From assembly GCA_031963005.1 (NCBI GenBank), contig JASSUL010000007.1, positions 62,001 to 126,000 on the forward strand: a stretch of DNA of 64,000 bases. The letters are read 5' to 3'. Numbering within the stretch: position 1 is the first letter of the stretch; each line of letters opens with the position of its first letter. Below, one piece after another: positions 17,158 through 26,791 of this stretch. Source of the stretch: JASSUD01 sp031963005. GTDB taxonomy: Bacteria; Pseudomonadota; Gammaproteobacteria; Burkholderiales; Burkholderiaceae. The position numbers and the translations under genes are program-made. The notes below the pieces were generated by a model. That model was given only the letters and a program-made list of their open reading frames with translations. It ran no database searches and was not told the DNA's origin.

Positions 17158-18621
17158 TTACATATTGAGCGCACGTTTATCCACAGCCAATGCGGCTTCA
17201 CGCACGACCTCGGATAAAGAAGGATGAGGATGACAAATGCGCGCAATATCTTCAGATGCCGCTTTAAATTCCATCGCCATGACAGACTCTGTAATTAAGT
17301 CTGAAGCGTTGACGGATAAGATATGCACGCCGAGAATTTCATCGGTTTGCGCATCGCAGAGCATTTTTGCAAATCCTTCGGGGTGGCCCATACCTAATGC
17401 ACGTCCATTCGCCATAAAGGGGAATTGGCCAACTTTATAGGCGCGTCCCTCGGCTTTGAGCTGTTGCTCGGTTTTTCCAACCCAAGCAATTTCAGGAGCC
17501 GTATAGATAACAAAAGGAATGCAGTTGTAATCGATATGAGGCTTCTGCCCATCGATCAGCTCAGCGACCATGACTGCTTCGTCTTCCGCTTTGTGGGCAA
17601 GCATTGGGCCTCGTACCACATCGCCAATCGCATAGACATTGGGCAAACTAGTTTTGCAATAGTCATCGACTTCAATAAAGCCGCGTGCGTCTACGGTTAA
17701 GCCTATGGTTTCAAGCCCTAAATCATCGGTGTTCGGCACACGCCCTACCGACAGAATCAAACGATCCGCTTCGAGTTTTTGTTCTTTTCCGTCTTTATCG
17801 GTATAGGCAATGGTGACCCCGGTTTTCGTGGTATCAATTTTGCCTATTTTGACGCCAAGGTTGAGCGTCAGCCCTTGCTGGGTAAAGAGTTTTTGCGCTT
17901 CTTTAGCGACATCTTTATCTGCTGCAGGCAAGAAATCTGGGGCACCTTCTAAAATGGTGACCTCTGCGCCCAAACGACGCCAGACAGAGCCGAGTTCTAA
18001 ACCGATCACGCCCGCACCAATGATGGCCAGTTTTTTAGGGACTGCCTCAAAGGATAATGCGCCTTCGTTATCGGTAACCATCTTTTGATCGACGGTCACA
18101 CCTGGCAAATGCCGCGCTTTGGAACCCGTGGCAATGATCACATGTTTGGCGTGGAGTACCTTTGCTTCTTGGGCATCGGCTTTCCCTTTTTCTGCAGCAG
18201 CGGGGTTAGCAGTAAAGGCTATTTGATATCCTTCTGCGTTTTTGCCGGCAAAGCGGCCATGCCCTTTGAACCAAGTGATTTTGTTTTTGCGGAAGAGAAA
18301 CTCGATCCCTTTCGTCATTTTGCTCACAATGCCGGATTTACGTGCCAACATTTTTTGCAGATCTAATTGCAGACCTTTGACTTGAATGCCATGCTCTTCG
18401 AAGTGATGTCCCGCCGATTCAAAGGCTTCGGAAGAGGCCAATAGGGCTTTAGAAGGAATACACCCTACATTTAAACAGGTCCCGCCTAATGCCGGTGTCC
18501 CCTCAGGACTTAACCATTCCTCGATACATGCCACAGAGCGGCCCAACTGCGCTGCGCGGATCGCCGCGATATATCCACCTGGCCCTCCGCCAATCACGAT
18601 CACATCAAATTGTTCAGACAT
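17158..18621 (-). CDS. lpdA: Dihydrolipoyl dehydrogenase (E3)
   Basis: 487 residues, full length. FAD motif IGGGPGGYIAA, redox disulfide Cys49-Cys54 in GGTCLNVGCIPSK, NAD-binding IGAGVIGLELG, and the C-terminal His-Glu pair in HPHPSLSEVVREA. It reoxidises the lipoyl group of 2-oxoacid dehydrogenase complexes. The sequence resembles the copy that normally follows odhA-odhB (sucAB) in Burkholderia. Those genes are not here: tilS lies immediately upstream. Confidence 0.97.
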   Translation of the reverse strand: MSEQFDVIVIGGGPGGYIAAIRAAQLGRSVACIEEWLSPEGTPALGGTCLNVGCIPSKALLASSEAFESAGHHFEEHGIQVKGLQLDLQKMLARKSGIVSKMTKGIEFLFRKNKITWFKGHGRFAGKNAEGYQIAFTANPAAAEKGKADAQEAKVLHAKHVIIATGSKARHLPGVTVDQKMVTDNEGALSFEAVPKKLAIIGAGVIGLELGSVWRRLGAEVTILEGAPDFLPAADKDVAKEAQKLFTQQGLTLNLGVKIGKIDTTKTGVTIAYTDKDGKEQKLEADRLILSVGRVPNTDDLGLETIGLTVDARGFIEVDDYCKTSLPNVYAIGDVVRGPMLAHKAEDEAVMVAELIDGQKPHIDYNCIPFVIYTAPEIAWVGKTEQQLKAEGRAYKVGQFPFMANGRALGMGHPEGFAKMLCDAQTDEILGVHILSVNASDLITESVMAMEFKAASEDIARICHPHPSLSEVVREAALAVDKRALNM

Positions 18622-18657
18622 AACTATCCTTCAATATAAAATTAAGCCAAAGGCATA

Positions 18658-20199
18658 TTATAGTGGCTCTGTATGCCATTCGAGCCGTATAGAGTACGCA
18701 GGCTCCCCTGTAATCGGCGGTATATCCCCTAGATTCGCTCCGATGTACGGAACAAATAGTAAGGTTTCGCCCAGATATAACAAGGGAAGTGCCCGTTGCC
18801 AAGCAGGCACTCCTGCTTCTTGAAAACATTTTTTGAGCGTGCGACTCGGTGCGCCTGGGCGCAACCGAATCCGCTCCCCGCCACCACGTTGACGAGCCGT
18901 CAGCGGTTGAGATCTTAACAGCGCCGCAGGGATAGCCGCTGGATCATGATCCGGAACGCGTATAAATCGCACACGGGCATGCCAAGCAAGGAGTGGCCAC
19001 TCGCTTTCCCCTTGCCACTGCAGCGTTTCATACTCGGGATGCGGGGATACCGCAGATCGCTCTAGGGAAGATACACGCTCCCAACGCATCGTGTCTTTAT
19101 AGATCGACAAACAAAATAGACCATGGCGCACTTGCCAAGCCGCAGTATGCTTCTCCAATTGCCTACTTGCTTCCTGCAGCCATGCCGAAGAAGCGGGAGG
19201 GATATGCTCTATGCGCATCCAATAACGCAAAACATTCACGGCTCGTGCCGATGAGCGAGCAAGCAAGGTTTTAAACGCGGTATGAGAGAGTGCGCGGGCC
19301 TGGTGTGCATCCTCTAAGTCGGCCTTGCGTGCGCTGCTCAGCGATTGCATATCGATTTCAGCCAGCTCATCCAACAAACCTTGCGCCTGCGCGGCATACC
19401 GCGCCACGCGCGCAAAAGCACTGCGGTAGGTGGGAAAGTGTTTTGCAATATGCGGCAAGACATCATGGCGTAATGCGTTACGGGTATAGCGCGTATCGGT
19501 ATTACTATCGTCTTCATTCCAACATAAGCGATGCTCAAGCGCATAAGCGTGGATTTGCTCGCGCGAGATCGATAAAAACGGACGCAACCAGATTATCGAG
19601 CGTACAGACGGATCGCGTAGTGCATCCCCCTCTTGCTTTTCCTTCTCTATAGCATGAGCATGCGCTGTATAGGCAGTTTCTGCTCTATATGGCCATTCCC
19701 GCTCTACAGGCTTTTCAGGCATTGCGGCAATGCCAGGCAAACCTGCGCCTCGCAGCAATTGCAATAACACCGTTTCCGCTTGATCATCGGCATGGTGGCC
19801 CAACAATAAGATAGAGGCGCTTTCTTGCACACATAAGGCGCTCAACGCACTATACCGCGCTTCACGAGCTGCGGCTTCTATGCCTTGTCCCGATGCCGTA
19901 TTGACGATGACACGACGCGTGGCCAACGGCACTTGAAGGCGTTGCGCCATAGTTTGCGCAGTCATTTGCCAATAATCTGCTTGCACATTGAGACCATGGT
20001 GCACGTGCAAAGCCACACAACGCGATGCTCCTAAACACGACACAGCGGCATGTAATAACACGGTCGAGTCGACGCCAGTACTCAGTGCAATCGCAAACCG
20101 GCCTGCTTCTTGCTGCTCTTGTGGCAACAAAGCCCATCCTGCCTGAAAAGCTTGCAGTACAACATGAGAAGCGGAGCAAGAAATGGAATCCGAGATCAT
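18658..20199 (-). CDS. tilS: tRNA(Ile)-lysidine synthase
   Basis: 513 residues. N-type ATP pyrophosphatase domain with the P-loop at residues 40-45, then LLLGHHADDQAETVLLQLLRG and RNALRHDVLPHI, followed by the TilS C-terminal domain (GGGERIRLRP, then LKKCFQEAGVPAWQR). TilS forms lysidine at C34 of tRNA-Ile(CAU), an essential step. The P-loop reads STGVDS rather than the usual SGGxDS. Last gene of cysS / glycosylase / accA / tilS. Confidence 0.93.
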   Translation of the reverse strand: MISDSISCSASHVVLQAFQAGWALLPQEQQEAGRFAIALSTGVDSTVLLHAAVSCLGASRCVALHVHHGLNVQADYWQMTAQTMAQRLQVPLATRRVIVNTASGQGIEAAAREARYSALSALCVQESASILLLGHHADDQAETVLLQLLRGAGLPGIAAMPEKPVEREWPYRAETAYTAHAHAIEKEKQEGDALRDPSVRSIIWLRPFLSISREQIHAYALEHRLCWNEDDSNTDTRYTRNALRHDVLPHIAKHFPTYRSAFARVARYAAQAQGLLDELAEIDMQSLSSARKADLEDAHQARALSHTAFKTLLARSSARAVNVLRYWMRIEHIPPASSAWLQEASRQLEKHTAAWQVRHGLFCLSIYKDTMRWERVSSLERSAVSPHPEYETLQWQGESEWPLLAWHARVRFIRVPDHDPAAIPAALLRSQPLTARQRGGGERIRLRPGAPSRTLKKCFQEAGVPAWQRALPLLYLGETLLFVPYIGANLGDIPPITGEPAYSIRLEWHTEPL

Positions 20200-20317
20200 G
20201 AAAAAGGGAGTAATGCGCGTAGAGGCCGGTTAGCGTTTGCGCTACATCTTATCGCCATAAAGCGCATAGGAGACAAAATAGTTGAACGGAGGACTGACCT
20301 GCTCTCACCGTGCATCG

Positions 20318-21292
20318 TTATACCGGAGCCGCGGAAGACTCTGCGAACTTGCCAAAACTCATCAGCTTTTCCATCCTTTTTGCCCTCAACGCCTCTATAC
20401 TCATAGGCTGTAATTGCCGTAGGCTATCTACGAGTGTACGCTTTAGTGAGGTAGCCATGGCAGCATAATGGCGATGCGCTCCCCCCAAAGGTTCTGTCAC
20501 AATTTTATCGACCAGCCCCAATGTTTTTATACGATGGGCCGTCAAACCTAAAGCTTCGGCCGCCTCTGGTGCACGCGCAGCGCTCTTCCACAAGATAGAA
20601 GCGCATCCTTCCGGAGAGATGACGGAATAAATAGAATATTGCAGCATCAAAACCGTATCTGCCACGCCAATAGCCAACGCGCCCCCTGATCCTCCTTCGC
20701 CAATGATCGTGGCGATAATCGGAGTTTTCAGTTCCGCCATCACATACAAGTTGCGACCGATCGCTTCGGATTGGCCGCGCTCTTCAGCGCCTACCCCTGG
20801 ATAAGCTCCAGGCGTGTCAATAAAGGTAAACACCGGAAGGCCGAATTTTTCTGCGAGGCGCATTAAGCGTTCCGCTTTGCGGTATCCCTCCGGTTTGGAC
20901 ATTCCAAAATTGCGCACAGCGCGCTCTTTGGTATCCCGTCCTTTTTGATGCCCTATGACCATGCAAGGCTGCCCATTTAAACGGGCTAGGCCTCCGATAA
21001 TCGATAAATCATCTGCAAAAGCACGATCCCCATGGAGTTCATGAAAATCCGTAAAAATATGCTGAATATAATCCAGCGTATAAGGGCGTTGTGGATGACG
21101 TGCAATCTGTACTACTTGCCAGGGCGTGAGCTTGGCGTACAGATTTTTTGTCAGTTGACGGCTCTTTTCAGAGAGCTGCTCGACTTCTCGAGAAAGATCG
21201 AGGACCGAATCGTCCTGCACAAAACGCAGTTCTTCAATCTTTGCTTCGAGCTCTGCAATCGGCCCTTCAAAATCTAAAAAGGTAGTTTTCAT
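20318..21292 (-). CDS. accA: Acetyl-CoA carboxylase carboxyltransferase subunit alpha
   Basis: 324 residues from the internal ATG 21292, which gives the standard start MKTTFLDFEGPIAELEAKIE; the frame extends 13 codons further without support. Conserved LTPWQVVQIARHPQRPYTLD, IGGLARLNGQPCMVIGHQKG, FIDTPGAYPGVGAEERGQSE and GEGGSGGALAIG are all present. With AccD it transfers carboxyl from biotin to acetyl-CoA, the first step of fatty acid synthesis. In the Burkholderia-type order between the DNA glycosylase and tilS. Confidence 0.96.
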   Translation of the reverse strand: MKTTFLDFEGPIAELEAKIEELRFVQDDSVLDLSREVEQLSEKSRQLTKNLYAKLTPWQVVQIARHPQRPYTLDYIQHIFTDFHELHGDRAFADDLSIIGGLARLNGQPCMVIGHQKGRDTKERAVRNFGMSKPEGYRKAERLMRLAEKFGLPVFTFIDTPGAYPGVGAEERGQSEAIGRNLYVMAELKTPIIATIIGEGGSGGALAIGVADTVLMLQYSIYSVISPEGCASILWKSAARAPEAAEALGLTAHRIKTLGLVDKIVTEPLGGAHRHYAAMATSLKRTLVDSLRQLQPMSIEALRAKRMEKLMSFGKFAESSAAPV

Positions 21293-21387
21293 GAATACGT
21301 CAGAAATAGCTTTCGAAGTTTTGCGCAGCATAAACCCTATTTAAGGGTAAATATAATCAGGGTTATAGCGCGCATGCCAAAAAATCG

Positions 21388-21588
21388 TAGGTTGGGGTGA
21401 CGAAGGAACCCCCAACATTACGGCCTTAAGGGTGATTTCTGGAGATTATGAACAGGTTTTTAGAGCCTGTTCATAATCTTCAAAAGCGGGTTGTGTTGGG
21501 GTGACGAATTGAATTAAATACGGAACCCCAACATTACGATCTCAAGGGTGATTTTTGAAGATTATGAACAGGTTCTTAGAACCCGTTC
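21388..21588. repeat. Intergenic repeat cluster (REP-like hairpins), copy 2
   Basis: Two hairpins of the type GTTGGGGTGACGAA ... GGAACCCCAAC, each followed by a stretch ending in GAAGATTATGAACAGGTT or its complement; AGCCTGTTCATAATCTTC pairs with GATTATGAACAGG. The modules match those at 15637-15806. The cluster fills the accA-glycosylase gap and ends at the glycosylase stop codon. Confidence 0.75.
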
Positions 21589-22308
21589 TTAATAATTTTG
21601 CGCAACGGGTTCTAGACTACGCCATAAGTACCAAGTTGCTACAGTACGCCAAGGCGCCCAGTTTGCCGCAATTTCCCGTATTTCGCTGCGCGTTACGGGT
21701 TCACCACTAAAATAATTCACACTGACTGCACGGATTAAACCTGCATCATCAAGCGGCAATATATCAGGACGGCGCAGATTAAAAATAAGAAACATTTCTG
21801 CCGTCCACCGGCCAATCCCGCGAATCTGCGTTAAATCGGCAATCACCGCTTCGTCATCCATCTCCGGCCACGCATCAACACGCACAGTCTGGGCATTAAA
21901 GTGGCCGGCTAAATCTAAAATATATTCCACTTTTCTTTTGGGTAATCCACACGCGGCTAAACCTTCTGCGCCTAATGCGACAAATCGCGCAGGATACAGC
22001 TCTGTACAAGCATTGACAACACGCTCCCAAACGGACTGTGCTGCGCGCACCGAGATCTGCTGCCCCACGATGGAACGTGCAAGCGTGGCAAAAGGATCTC
22101 CTCTGCTCACTAGATGTGTAGAACAATGCTGCGGGATCAATTTTTTCAAAATGCGATCCTGCTGCATCAGCGCTGCACTGGCGCACTCCCAGTAATCGGG
22201 CGGAATTTCCCGCAATGTCGAGCAGCCTAGTACCGATGCAGCACCTACAGACGCACTACGATTGTCTAATGCGCTAGATTGCTGCACAAATAGTTGGCCT
22301 TTGGCCAT
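21589..22308 (-). CDS. DNA-3-methyladenine glycosylase (AlkA-like, HhH-GPD)
   Basis: 239 residues from ATG 22308, chosen because GGGAGAGGG lies just upstream. The HhH-GPD superfamily is clear: ARSIVGQQISVRAA, CGLPKRKVEYI, helix-hairpin-helix LTQIRGIGRWTAEMFLIF, and the catalytic Asp region ILPLDDAGLIRA. It excises alkylated purines in base excision repair. Located between cysS and accA on the same strand, the usual Burkholderia position. Confidence 0.93.
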   Translation of the reverse strand: MAKGQLFVQQSSALDNRSASVGAASVLGCSTLREIPPDYWECASAALMQQDRILKKLIPQHCSTHLVSRGDPFATLARSIVGQQISVRAAQSVWERVVNACTELYPARFVALGAEGLAACGLPKRKVEYILDLAGHFNAQTVRVDAWPEMDDEAVIADLTQIRGIGRWTAEMFLIFNLRRPDILPLDDAGLIRAVSVNYFSGEPVTRSEIREIAANWAPWRTVATWYLWRSLEPVAQNY

Positions 22309-22359
22309 GCTGCCCTCTCCCATATACCTTAAAAATAGCTGTGCATAGGCAATAGCACA

Positions 22360-23877
22360 TTATGCTCGCCGCCAGTCACTTCCCCCATCTGGGGTGTCTT
22401 CTAACACAATACCGGCTTTTAATAACGCATCACGTATAGCGTCTGCTTCGTCAAATTGCCTAGCCTGCCTAGCGGATTTCCGCTGTTCTATAAGCGCTTG
22501 TATAGCCTGCGCCGATAAACCGCTCTCTGTGGCTTGATTTGTTTCTAAATCCGCTTCTGCGTGCGTTTGCGTAGGTATATTTTGCAAAAACGCTAAAGGG
22601 GCACGTTCCAATAACCCTAACACCTTAGCCAGACCTTTTAGCTGACGGGCAAGCGTGATCTCAGCATGGATATTTACCGCAGAAGCCAATTCAAAAAGCA
22701 CGGCAACCGCCAACGGCGTATTAAAATCATCATCTAGCGCCGCGCTAAAGCGCTGTGCATGGGGCTCAGACCAATCGACTTCCCCATCATCGAGCGTCTC
22801 TAAAGGAAAGGCTTTCTCTGCCGTTTTCAGCGCGGTATACAGCCGTGTAAGCGCTTGGCGCGCATCCTCTAGGTGCGCAATACTGTAATTTAATGGGCTA
22901 CGATAATGCACGCGCGCAATAAAAAAGCGCACGACTTCTGGATCAAATTGCTTGAGCACTTCACGAATAGTCGTGAAATTATTCAGCGATTTTGACATCT
23001 TGGTATTATCAATTTGCACATAGCCGTTATGCATCCAATAGCTTACAAAGCGCTGCGGCGAAGCTCCGTCCGCCGTGCTGCACGCTCCTTCACTTTGTGC
23101 AATTTCATTTTCATGATGGGGAAATTGTAAATCCTGCCCTCCACCGTGAATGTCAAAATGTTCGCCTAATAACGCCTTACTCATCGCAGAACACTCAATA
23201 TGCCAACCTGGGCGCCCTCTACCCCATTTCGACGGCCAACTAGGCGAGGCTTTGTGCGTATTGAGTCCATGCGCATCGTCGGCGGGGGCAGCCTCGCCTC
23301 CTTGGTGATCTACCGGCTTCCAAAGCACAAAATCTAATGGATCGTTTTTGGATTCTCGCACAGCGACGCGTGCCCCAGCGCGCAAATCATCTAGAGATCG
23401 GCCAGAGAGCTTTCCGTACCCTGCAAATTTCCGTACGGCATAGTTCACATCGCCCGATTCGCTTTGATAGACATATCCATTTTTCTCAAGCGCTTCTATC
23501 ATTTCCAGCATCTGCGGAACAAACTCTGTAGCCCGTGGCTCGCTGTCTGGACGTTGCACTCCTAACGCATCAGCATCTTCGTGCATAGCGCGAATAAAAC
23601 GCTCGGTAAGCGCAGCAACGGATTCTCCATTGTCTTGCGCGCGTCGAATAATTTTATCGTCGATATCGGTAATATTACGGACATACGTTACCTGATAGCC
23701 CGATGCGCGCAACCAGCGCTGCACGATATCAAAGACCACCATCACCCGAGCATGCCCCATATGACAATAGTCATATACCGTCATGCCGCAAACATACATA
23801 CGCACGACTTGAGGCGTTAAAGGCACAAACACTTCTTTCGCGCGCGTAAGGGTGTTATACAAACGAAGGGAAGACAT
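22360..23877 (-). CDS. cysS: Cysteinyl-tRNA synthetase
   Basis: 505 residues. Class I signature HMGHAR (HIGH-type), zinc-site Cys near CGMTVYDYCHMGH and WHIECSAMS with HGGGQDLQFPHHENE, and KMSKSLNNF. The C-terminal anticodon-binding end (ARQFDEADAIRDALLKAGI) is intact. A slightly longer Ala/Pro-containing insertion (residues about 198-215) is seen. It heads the minus-strand group with the glycosylase, accA and tilS, and is divergent from the TPR gene. Confidence 0.97.
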   Translation of the reverse strand: MSSLRLYNTLTRAKEVFVPLTPQVVRMYVCGMTVYDYCHMGHARVMVVFDIVQRWLRASGYQVTYVRNITDIDDKIIRRAQDNGESVAALTERFIRAMHEDADALGVQRPDSEPRATEFVPQMLEMIEALEKNGYVYQSESGDVNYAVRKFAGYGKLSGRSLDDLRAGARVAVRESKNDPLDFVLWKPVDHQGGEAAPADDAHGLNTHKASPSWPSKWGRGRPGWHIECSAMSKALLGEHFDIHGGGQDLQFPHHENEIAQSEGACSTADGASPQRFVSYWMHNGYVQIDNTKMSKSLNNFTTIREVLKQFDPEVVRFFIARVHYRSPLNYSIAHLEDARQALTRLYTALKTAEKAFPLETLDDGEVDWSEPHAQRFSAALDDDFNTPLAVAVLFELASAVNIHAEITLARQLKGLAKVLGLLERAPLAFLQNIPTQTHAEADLETNQATESGLSAQAIQALIEQRKSARQARQFDEADAIRDALLKAGIVLEDTPDGGSDWRRA

Positions 23878-24142
23878 GACGACAAGCCCTAGAGCAAGAA
23901 AAGAAGAATAAACGGAGCCACAAAAATAAACTAGCCGAAAAACTGTGTGAAAATGCTACTTTTGGCACAAAATAGAGCTTACCCCATACCATTGAGGAGA
24001 GAGGGTCGGCCTTTACAAGAATCTGTTTAGTATTCGACAACCAAGTCTGTCAAAACTTTGAACGCATTCCAAAGGACATAAACCTTACGCAGCCTTTTCA
24101 ATGAAAAAGGCTGGCGAGTATAGCACTCTCTGTTTCCTGATC

Positions 24143-24697
24143 ATGAACCTAATGCACTCTCTTATTCCGCGACTTCTTGTGCTTGTCACTAGCTTATGGG
24201 TCTATCCCGTCTATGCACAAAATACGCCGCCCGTTACACCAGACCCTACACAAAAGCCAGACTCCGTAGAAGATATGGGCAGCCCACGCAATGTCCAAGC
24301 CCTTTTTCTGCGTGCAACGCGCTTAGCACAAGAAGGTCGAGACGAGGAAGCACTACAAGCCTTTCAAAATCTCATTGAGCGCTACCCCGAATTGCCAGAG
24401 TCTTATAATAATCTCGCCGCGCTCTATGCAAAAAAAGGGCAGTATGCGCAAGCGCGAGCAACTTTAGAAACGGCTATTAACGCGAACCCTAATTATCCAT
24501 TAGCCTATCAAAATTTAGGTACAGTATATATTCAGCTTGCCATTGAAGCTTACAAACAAGCTGCTACACGGGATAAGCGCAATCTGCTGTCTAAGCAGCG
24601 GCAAGAGGAACTGCAAACGCTATTAAACCCAAACTCCTCTAACGCGACTAAAAATCTGGCAGCACCCTCTTCTCCTAAAGAGCTTGATATTCAGTGA
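24143..24697 (+). CDS. Secreted TPR-repeat protein
   Basis: 184 residues from ATG 24143, giving a Sec signal peptide (IPRLLVLVTSLWVYPVYA, then QNT). Two or three tetratricopeptide repeats follow: ALFLRATRLAQEGRDEEALQ, ESYNNLAALYAKKGQYAQA, and PLAYQNLGTVYIQLAI. It acts in the periplasm; the partner is unknown. In Burkholderia such a gene precedes the peptidyl-prolyl isomerase genes, as here. The unconserved tail is Ser/Pro-rich. Confidence 0.85.
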   Translation: MNLMHSLIPRLLVLVTSLWVYPVYAQNTPPVTPDPTQKPDSVEDMGSPRNVQALFLRATRLAQEGRDEEALQAFQNLIERYPELPESYNNLAALYAKKGQYAQARATLETAINANPNYPLAYQNLGTVYIQLAIEAYKQAATRDKRNLLSKQRQEELQTLLNPNSSNATKNLAAPSSPKELDIQ

Positions 24698-24748
24698 GCT
24701 CTGCTCACCTTTTTACTTTCTCCTTCACCATTTCATTAGGAATAACTC

Positions 24749-25240
24749 ATGATTGAACTACATACCTCTTTGGGCGTTATTACCCTTGAACTAGACGCTG
24801 AAAAAGCCCCCAAAACAGTAGAAAACTTTTTGAACTATGTGAAAAATGGGCACTATGACAACACCATTTTCCACCGTGTGATTCCAGGCTTTATGATCCA
24901 AGGTGGCGGCTTTACAGAAGATATGGAGCAAAAAGCTACCGATCCTACCATCGAAAACGAAGCGAATAATGGCCTCAAGAATGTGCGCGGCAGCATCGCC
25001 ATGGCACGCACCAATGCTCCACACTCTGCCAGTGCACAATTCTTTATCAACCTCACAGATAATGACTTTTTGAATTTCACCGCACCTACGGTACAAGGCT
25101 GGGGATATTGCGTTTTTGGCCAGGTCACTTCTGGTTTAGAGGTTATGGACAAAATCGCCAACGTGAAAACGGGCAGCAAAGGTTTTCATCAAGATGTGCC
25201 CGTAGAATCTGTATTGATTGAAAAGGTCGTTATTAAATAA
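24749..25240 (+). CDS. ppiB: Cytoplasmic peptidyl-prolyl cis-trans isomerase (cyclophilin)
   Basis: 163 residues with AGGA before ATG 24749. Complete cyclophilin domain: FHRVIPGFMIQGGG, MARTNAPHSASAQFFINL, and WGYCVFGQVTSGLEVMDKI. No signal peptide, so cytoplasmic PpiB-type. It catalyses prolyl isomerisation during folding. The periplasmic paralogue ppiA that I would expect beside it in Burkholderia is absent here. Confidence 0.95.
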   Translation: MIELHTSLGVITLELDAEKAPKTVENFLNYVKNGHYDNTIFHRVIPGFMIQGGGFTEDMEQKATDPTIENEANNGLKNVRGSIAMARTNAPHSASAQFFINLTDNDFLNFTAPTVQGWGYCVFGQVTSGLEVMDKIANVKTGSKGFHQDVPVESVLIEKVVIK

Positions 25241-25258
25241 TAGCGCCCATACGCTTTG

Positions 25259-25299
25259 AAGCTAGGTTTACGACGCAGACCAGCGCGTAAACCTAGCTT
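25259..25299. terminator. Strong hairpin after ppiB
   Basis: Perfect 14-bp stem AAGCTAGGTTTACG / CGTAAACCTAGCTT with a 13-base loop, 18 bp after the ppiB stop. No T run follows on the plus strand, so it may attenuate or stabilise rather than fully terminate. Confidence 0.6.
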
Positions 25300-25364
25300 G
25301 ATATAGTGATTATTGCGTATACGATATCACCGTGCTTCAAGGGTATAGCCTCGGCCTCATTTTC

Positions 25365-26222
25365 ATGAATCCTCTCATTGCCTCCCCCTCTTTGAATCCT
25401 CCTCCCCTTCCTCCATGCAAATCCACAGGACCTATCTATTTCATTTCTGATTTGCATCTGAGCCCTGCAATGCCCAAAACGGCCGCTGCGTTTGAACATT
25501 TTCTACAACATACGACTTCCGACGCGCAGGCGGTTTTTATTTTGGGCGATCTTTTCGAGTATTGGGTAGGAGACGATATGGTTGAACAAGCTTTTGTACA
25601 ACATATCCTGAGCTGCATGCGCGCACAAACTACCGCCAACACGCAGCGCACTATCCCACTAACGCTCTATATCATGCAAGGCAACCGTGATTTTTTACTA
25701 GGTACGCGATTTACGCAGCAAGCAGGCGCGCATTTATTGCCTGACCCCTACCTATTAAATGCTTTTGGCCAACCCATTGCGCTTTCGCATGGCGATGCGT
25801 TATGCACTGCCGACCGAGCCTATCAACGCTTTAGACGTCTAGTGCGCCGTCCCTGGGTCCAACGGCTTTTTCTCGCCTTCCCTTTGTGCTGGCGGCTAGG
25901 TTTAGCACAATGGATCCGCGCCCAAAGTGAAAAAGCACGCCATCGTCGCTCCCCTCGTATCGCTCCTCTACATCATCAGCCTTCCCCTCAAGAAGATCCC
26001 AAAGACGTCACGGTACAAGCGGTAAAAGCACTGCTTAAGCAAACCGGCGCGCGCATCCTCATTCACGGACACACACACCGCCCCGCACATCACGTAGAAG
26101 GCATCGATCATCGCTGGGTATTAAGTGATTGGGATTTCGAAGACACCACTAAACAGCAACGCGGCGGCTATATCCGGTTGGATGAAAATGGCATTCAGGC
26201 CATCAAGGTCAATGCGCAGTAA
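25365..26222 (+). CDS. lpxH: UDP-2,3-diacylglucosamine diphosphatase
   Basis: 285 residues from ATG 25365; an upstream GTG in frame adds 11 residues. Calcineurin-like metallophosphoesterase motifs in order: FISDLHLS, LGDLFEYWVGDD, MQGNRDFLLG, LSHGDALC, and HGHTHRPAHH. LpxH releases UMP from UDP-diacylglucosamine in lipid A synthesis on the inner membrane face, so the cell makes lipid A. It is the last housekeeping gene before a 10-kb accessory island. Confidence 0.95.
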   Translation: MNPLIASPSLNPPPLPPCKSTGPIYFISDLHLSPAMPKTAAAFEHFLQHTTSDAQAVFILGDLFEYWVGDDMVEQAFVQHILSCMRAQTTANTQRTIPLTLYIMQGNRDFLLGTRFTQQAGAHLLPDPYLLNAFGQPIALSHGDALCTADRAYQRFRRLVRRPWVQRLFLAFPLCWRLGLAQWIRAQSEKARHRRSPRIAPLHHQPSPQEDPKDVTVQAVKALLKQTGARILIHGHTHRPAHHVEGIDHRWVLSDWDFEDTTKQQRGGYIRLDENGIQAIKVNAQ

Positions 26223-26367
26223 TAAGCTTACATATATGCCCTCTTTACCCTGAATACCATCAACTTTGCAGATTTACCAGGGCTGAGACTCATCACGTCG
26301 GCAAATTCAAGCATTTATCCGCTTAGGAAATCTCAAGATTAGGTGTGAACATGGTTTTTTGACTTAA

Positions 26368-26699
26368 TTGACAAATGAGCAGCCCCTCATGCATTCGGAT
26401 CCAGGATGGCAGTATCAAATACCCGCCTATCGGAGCTTACTTGCACAAAAAGGCATCACACAAAGCATGTCGCGTAAAAGCAACTGCTTGGACAATGCCG
26501 CTATGGAAAGTTTCTTCGGCACGCTCAAATCCGACTTCTTTTACCTGAACACATTCCGCGACATCCACGAATTGTAAGCAGGTTCAGACAAATACATTCA
26601 TTATTACAATCACGAATGCATTAAGCTCAAATTAAAAGGACTGAGTCCAGTTCAATACCGGCTTCAGTCTGGTCCTCCCCCCAAATACTGGACATTCAA
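26368..26699 (+). pseudogene. IS3-family transposase (orfB) C-terminal remnant
   Basis: Reads MHSDPGWQYQIPAYRSLL, the DDE-integrase block with NAAMESFFGTLKSDFF, and after an in-frame TAA at 26575 continues YIHYYNHECIKLKLKGLSPVQYR. This is the C-terminal third of an IS3-family (IS150-like) transposase. The N-terminus, orfA and clear IS ends are missing and a stop interrupts it, so it is inactive. It marks the left edge of the accessory island after lpxH. Confidence 0.9.
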
Positions 26700-26791
26700 A
26701 AAGCTTTTAATTAAAAGGATTTTTTATGGGCGTCTTTACTATTCAAAGAGATTTTCCAAAGGAGATCCAGAGTGGTACACCCCCTATCTCT

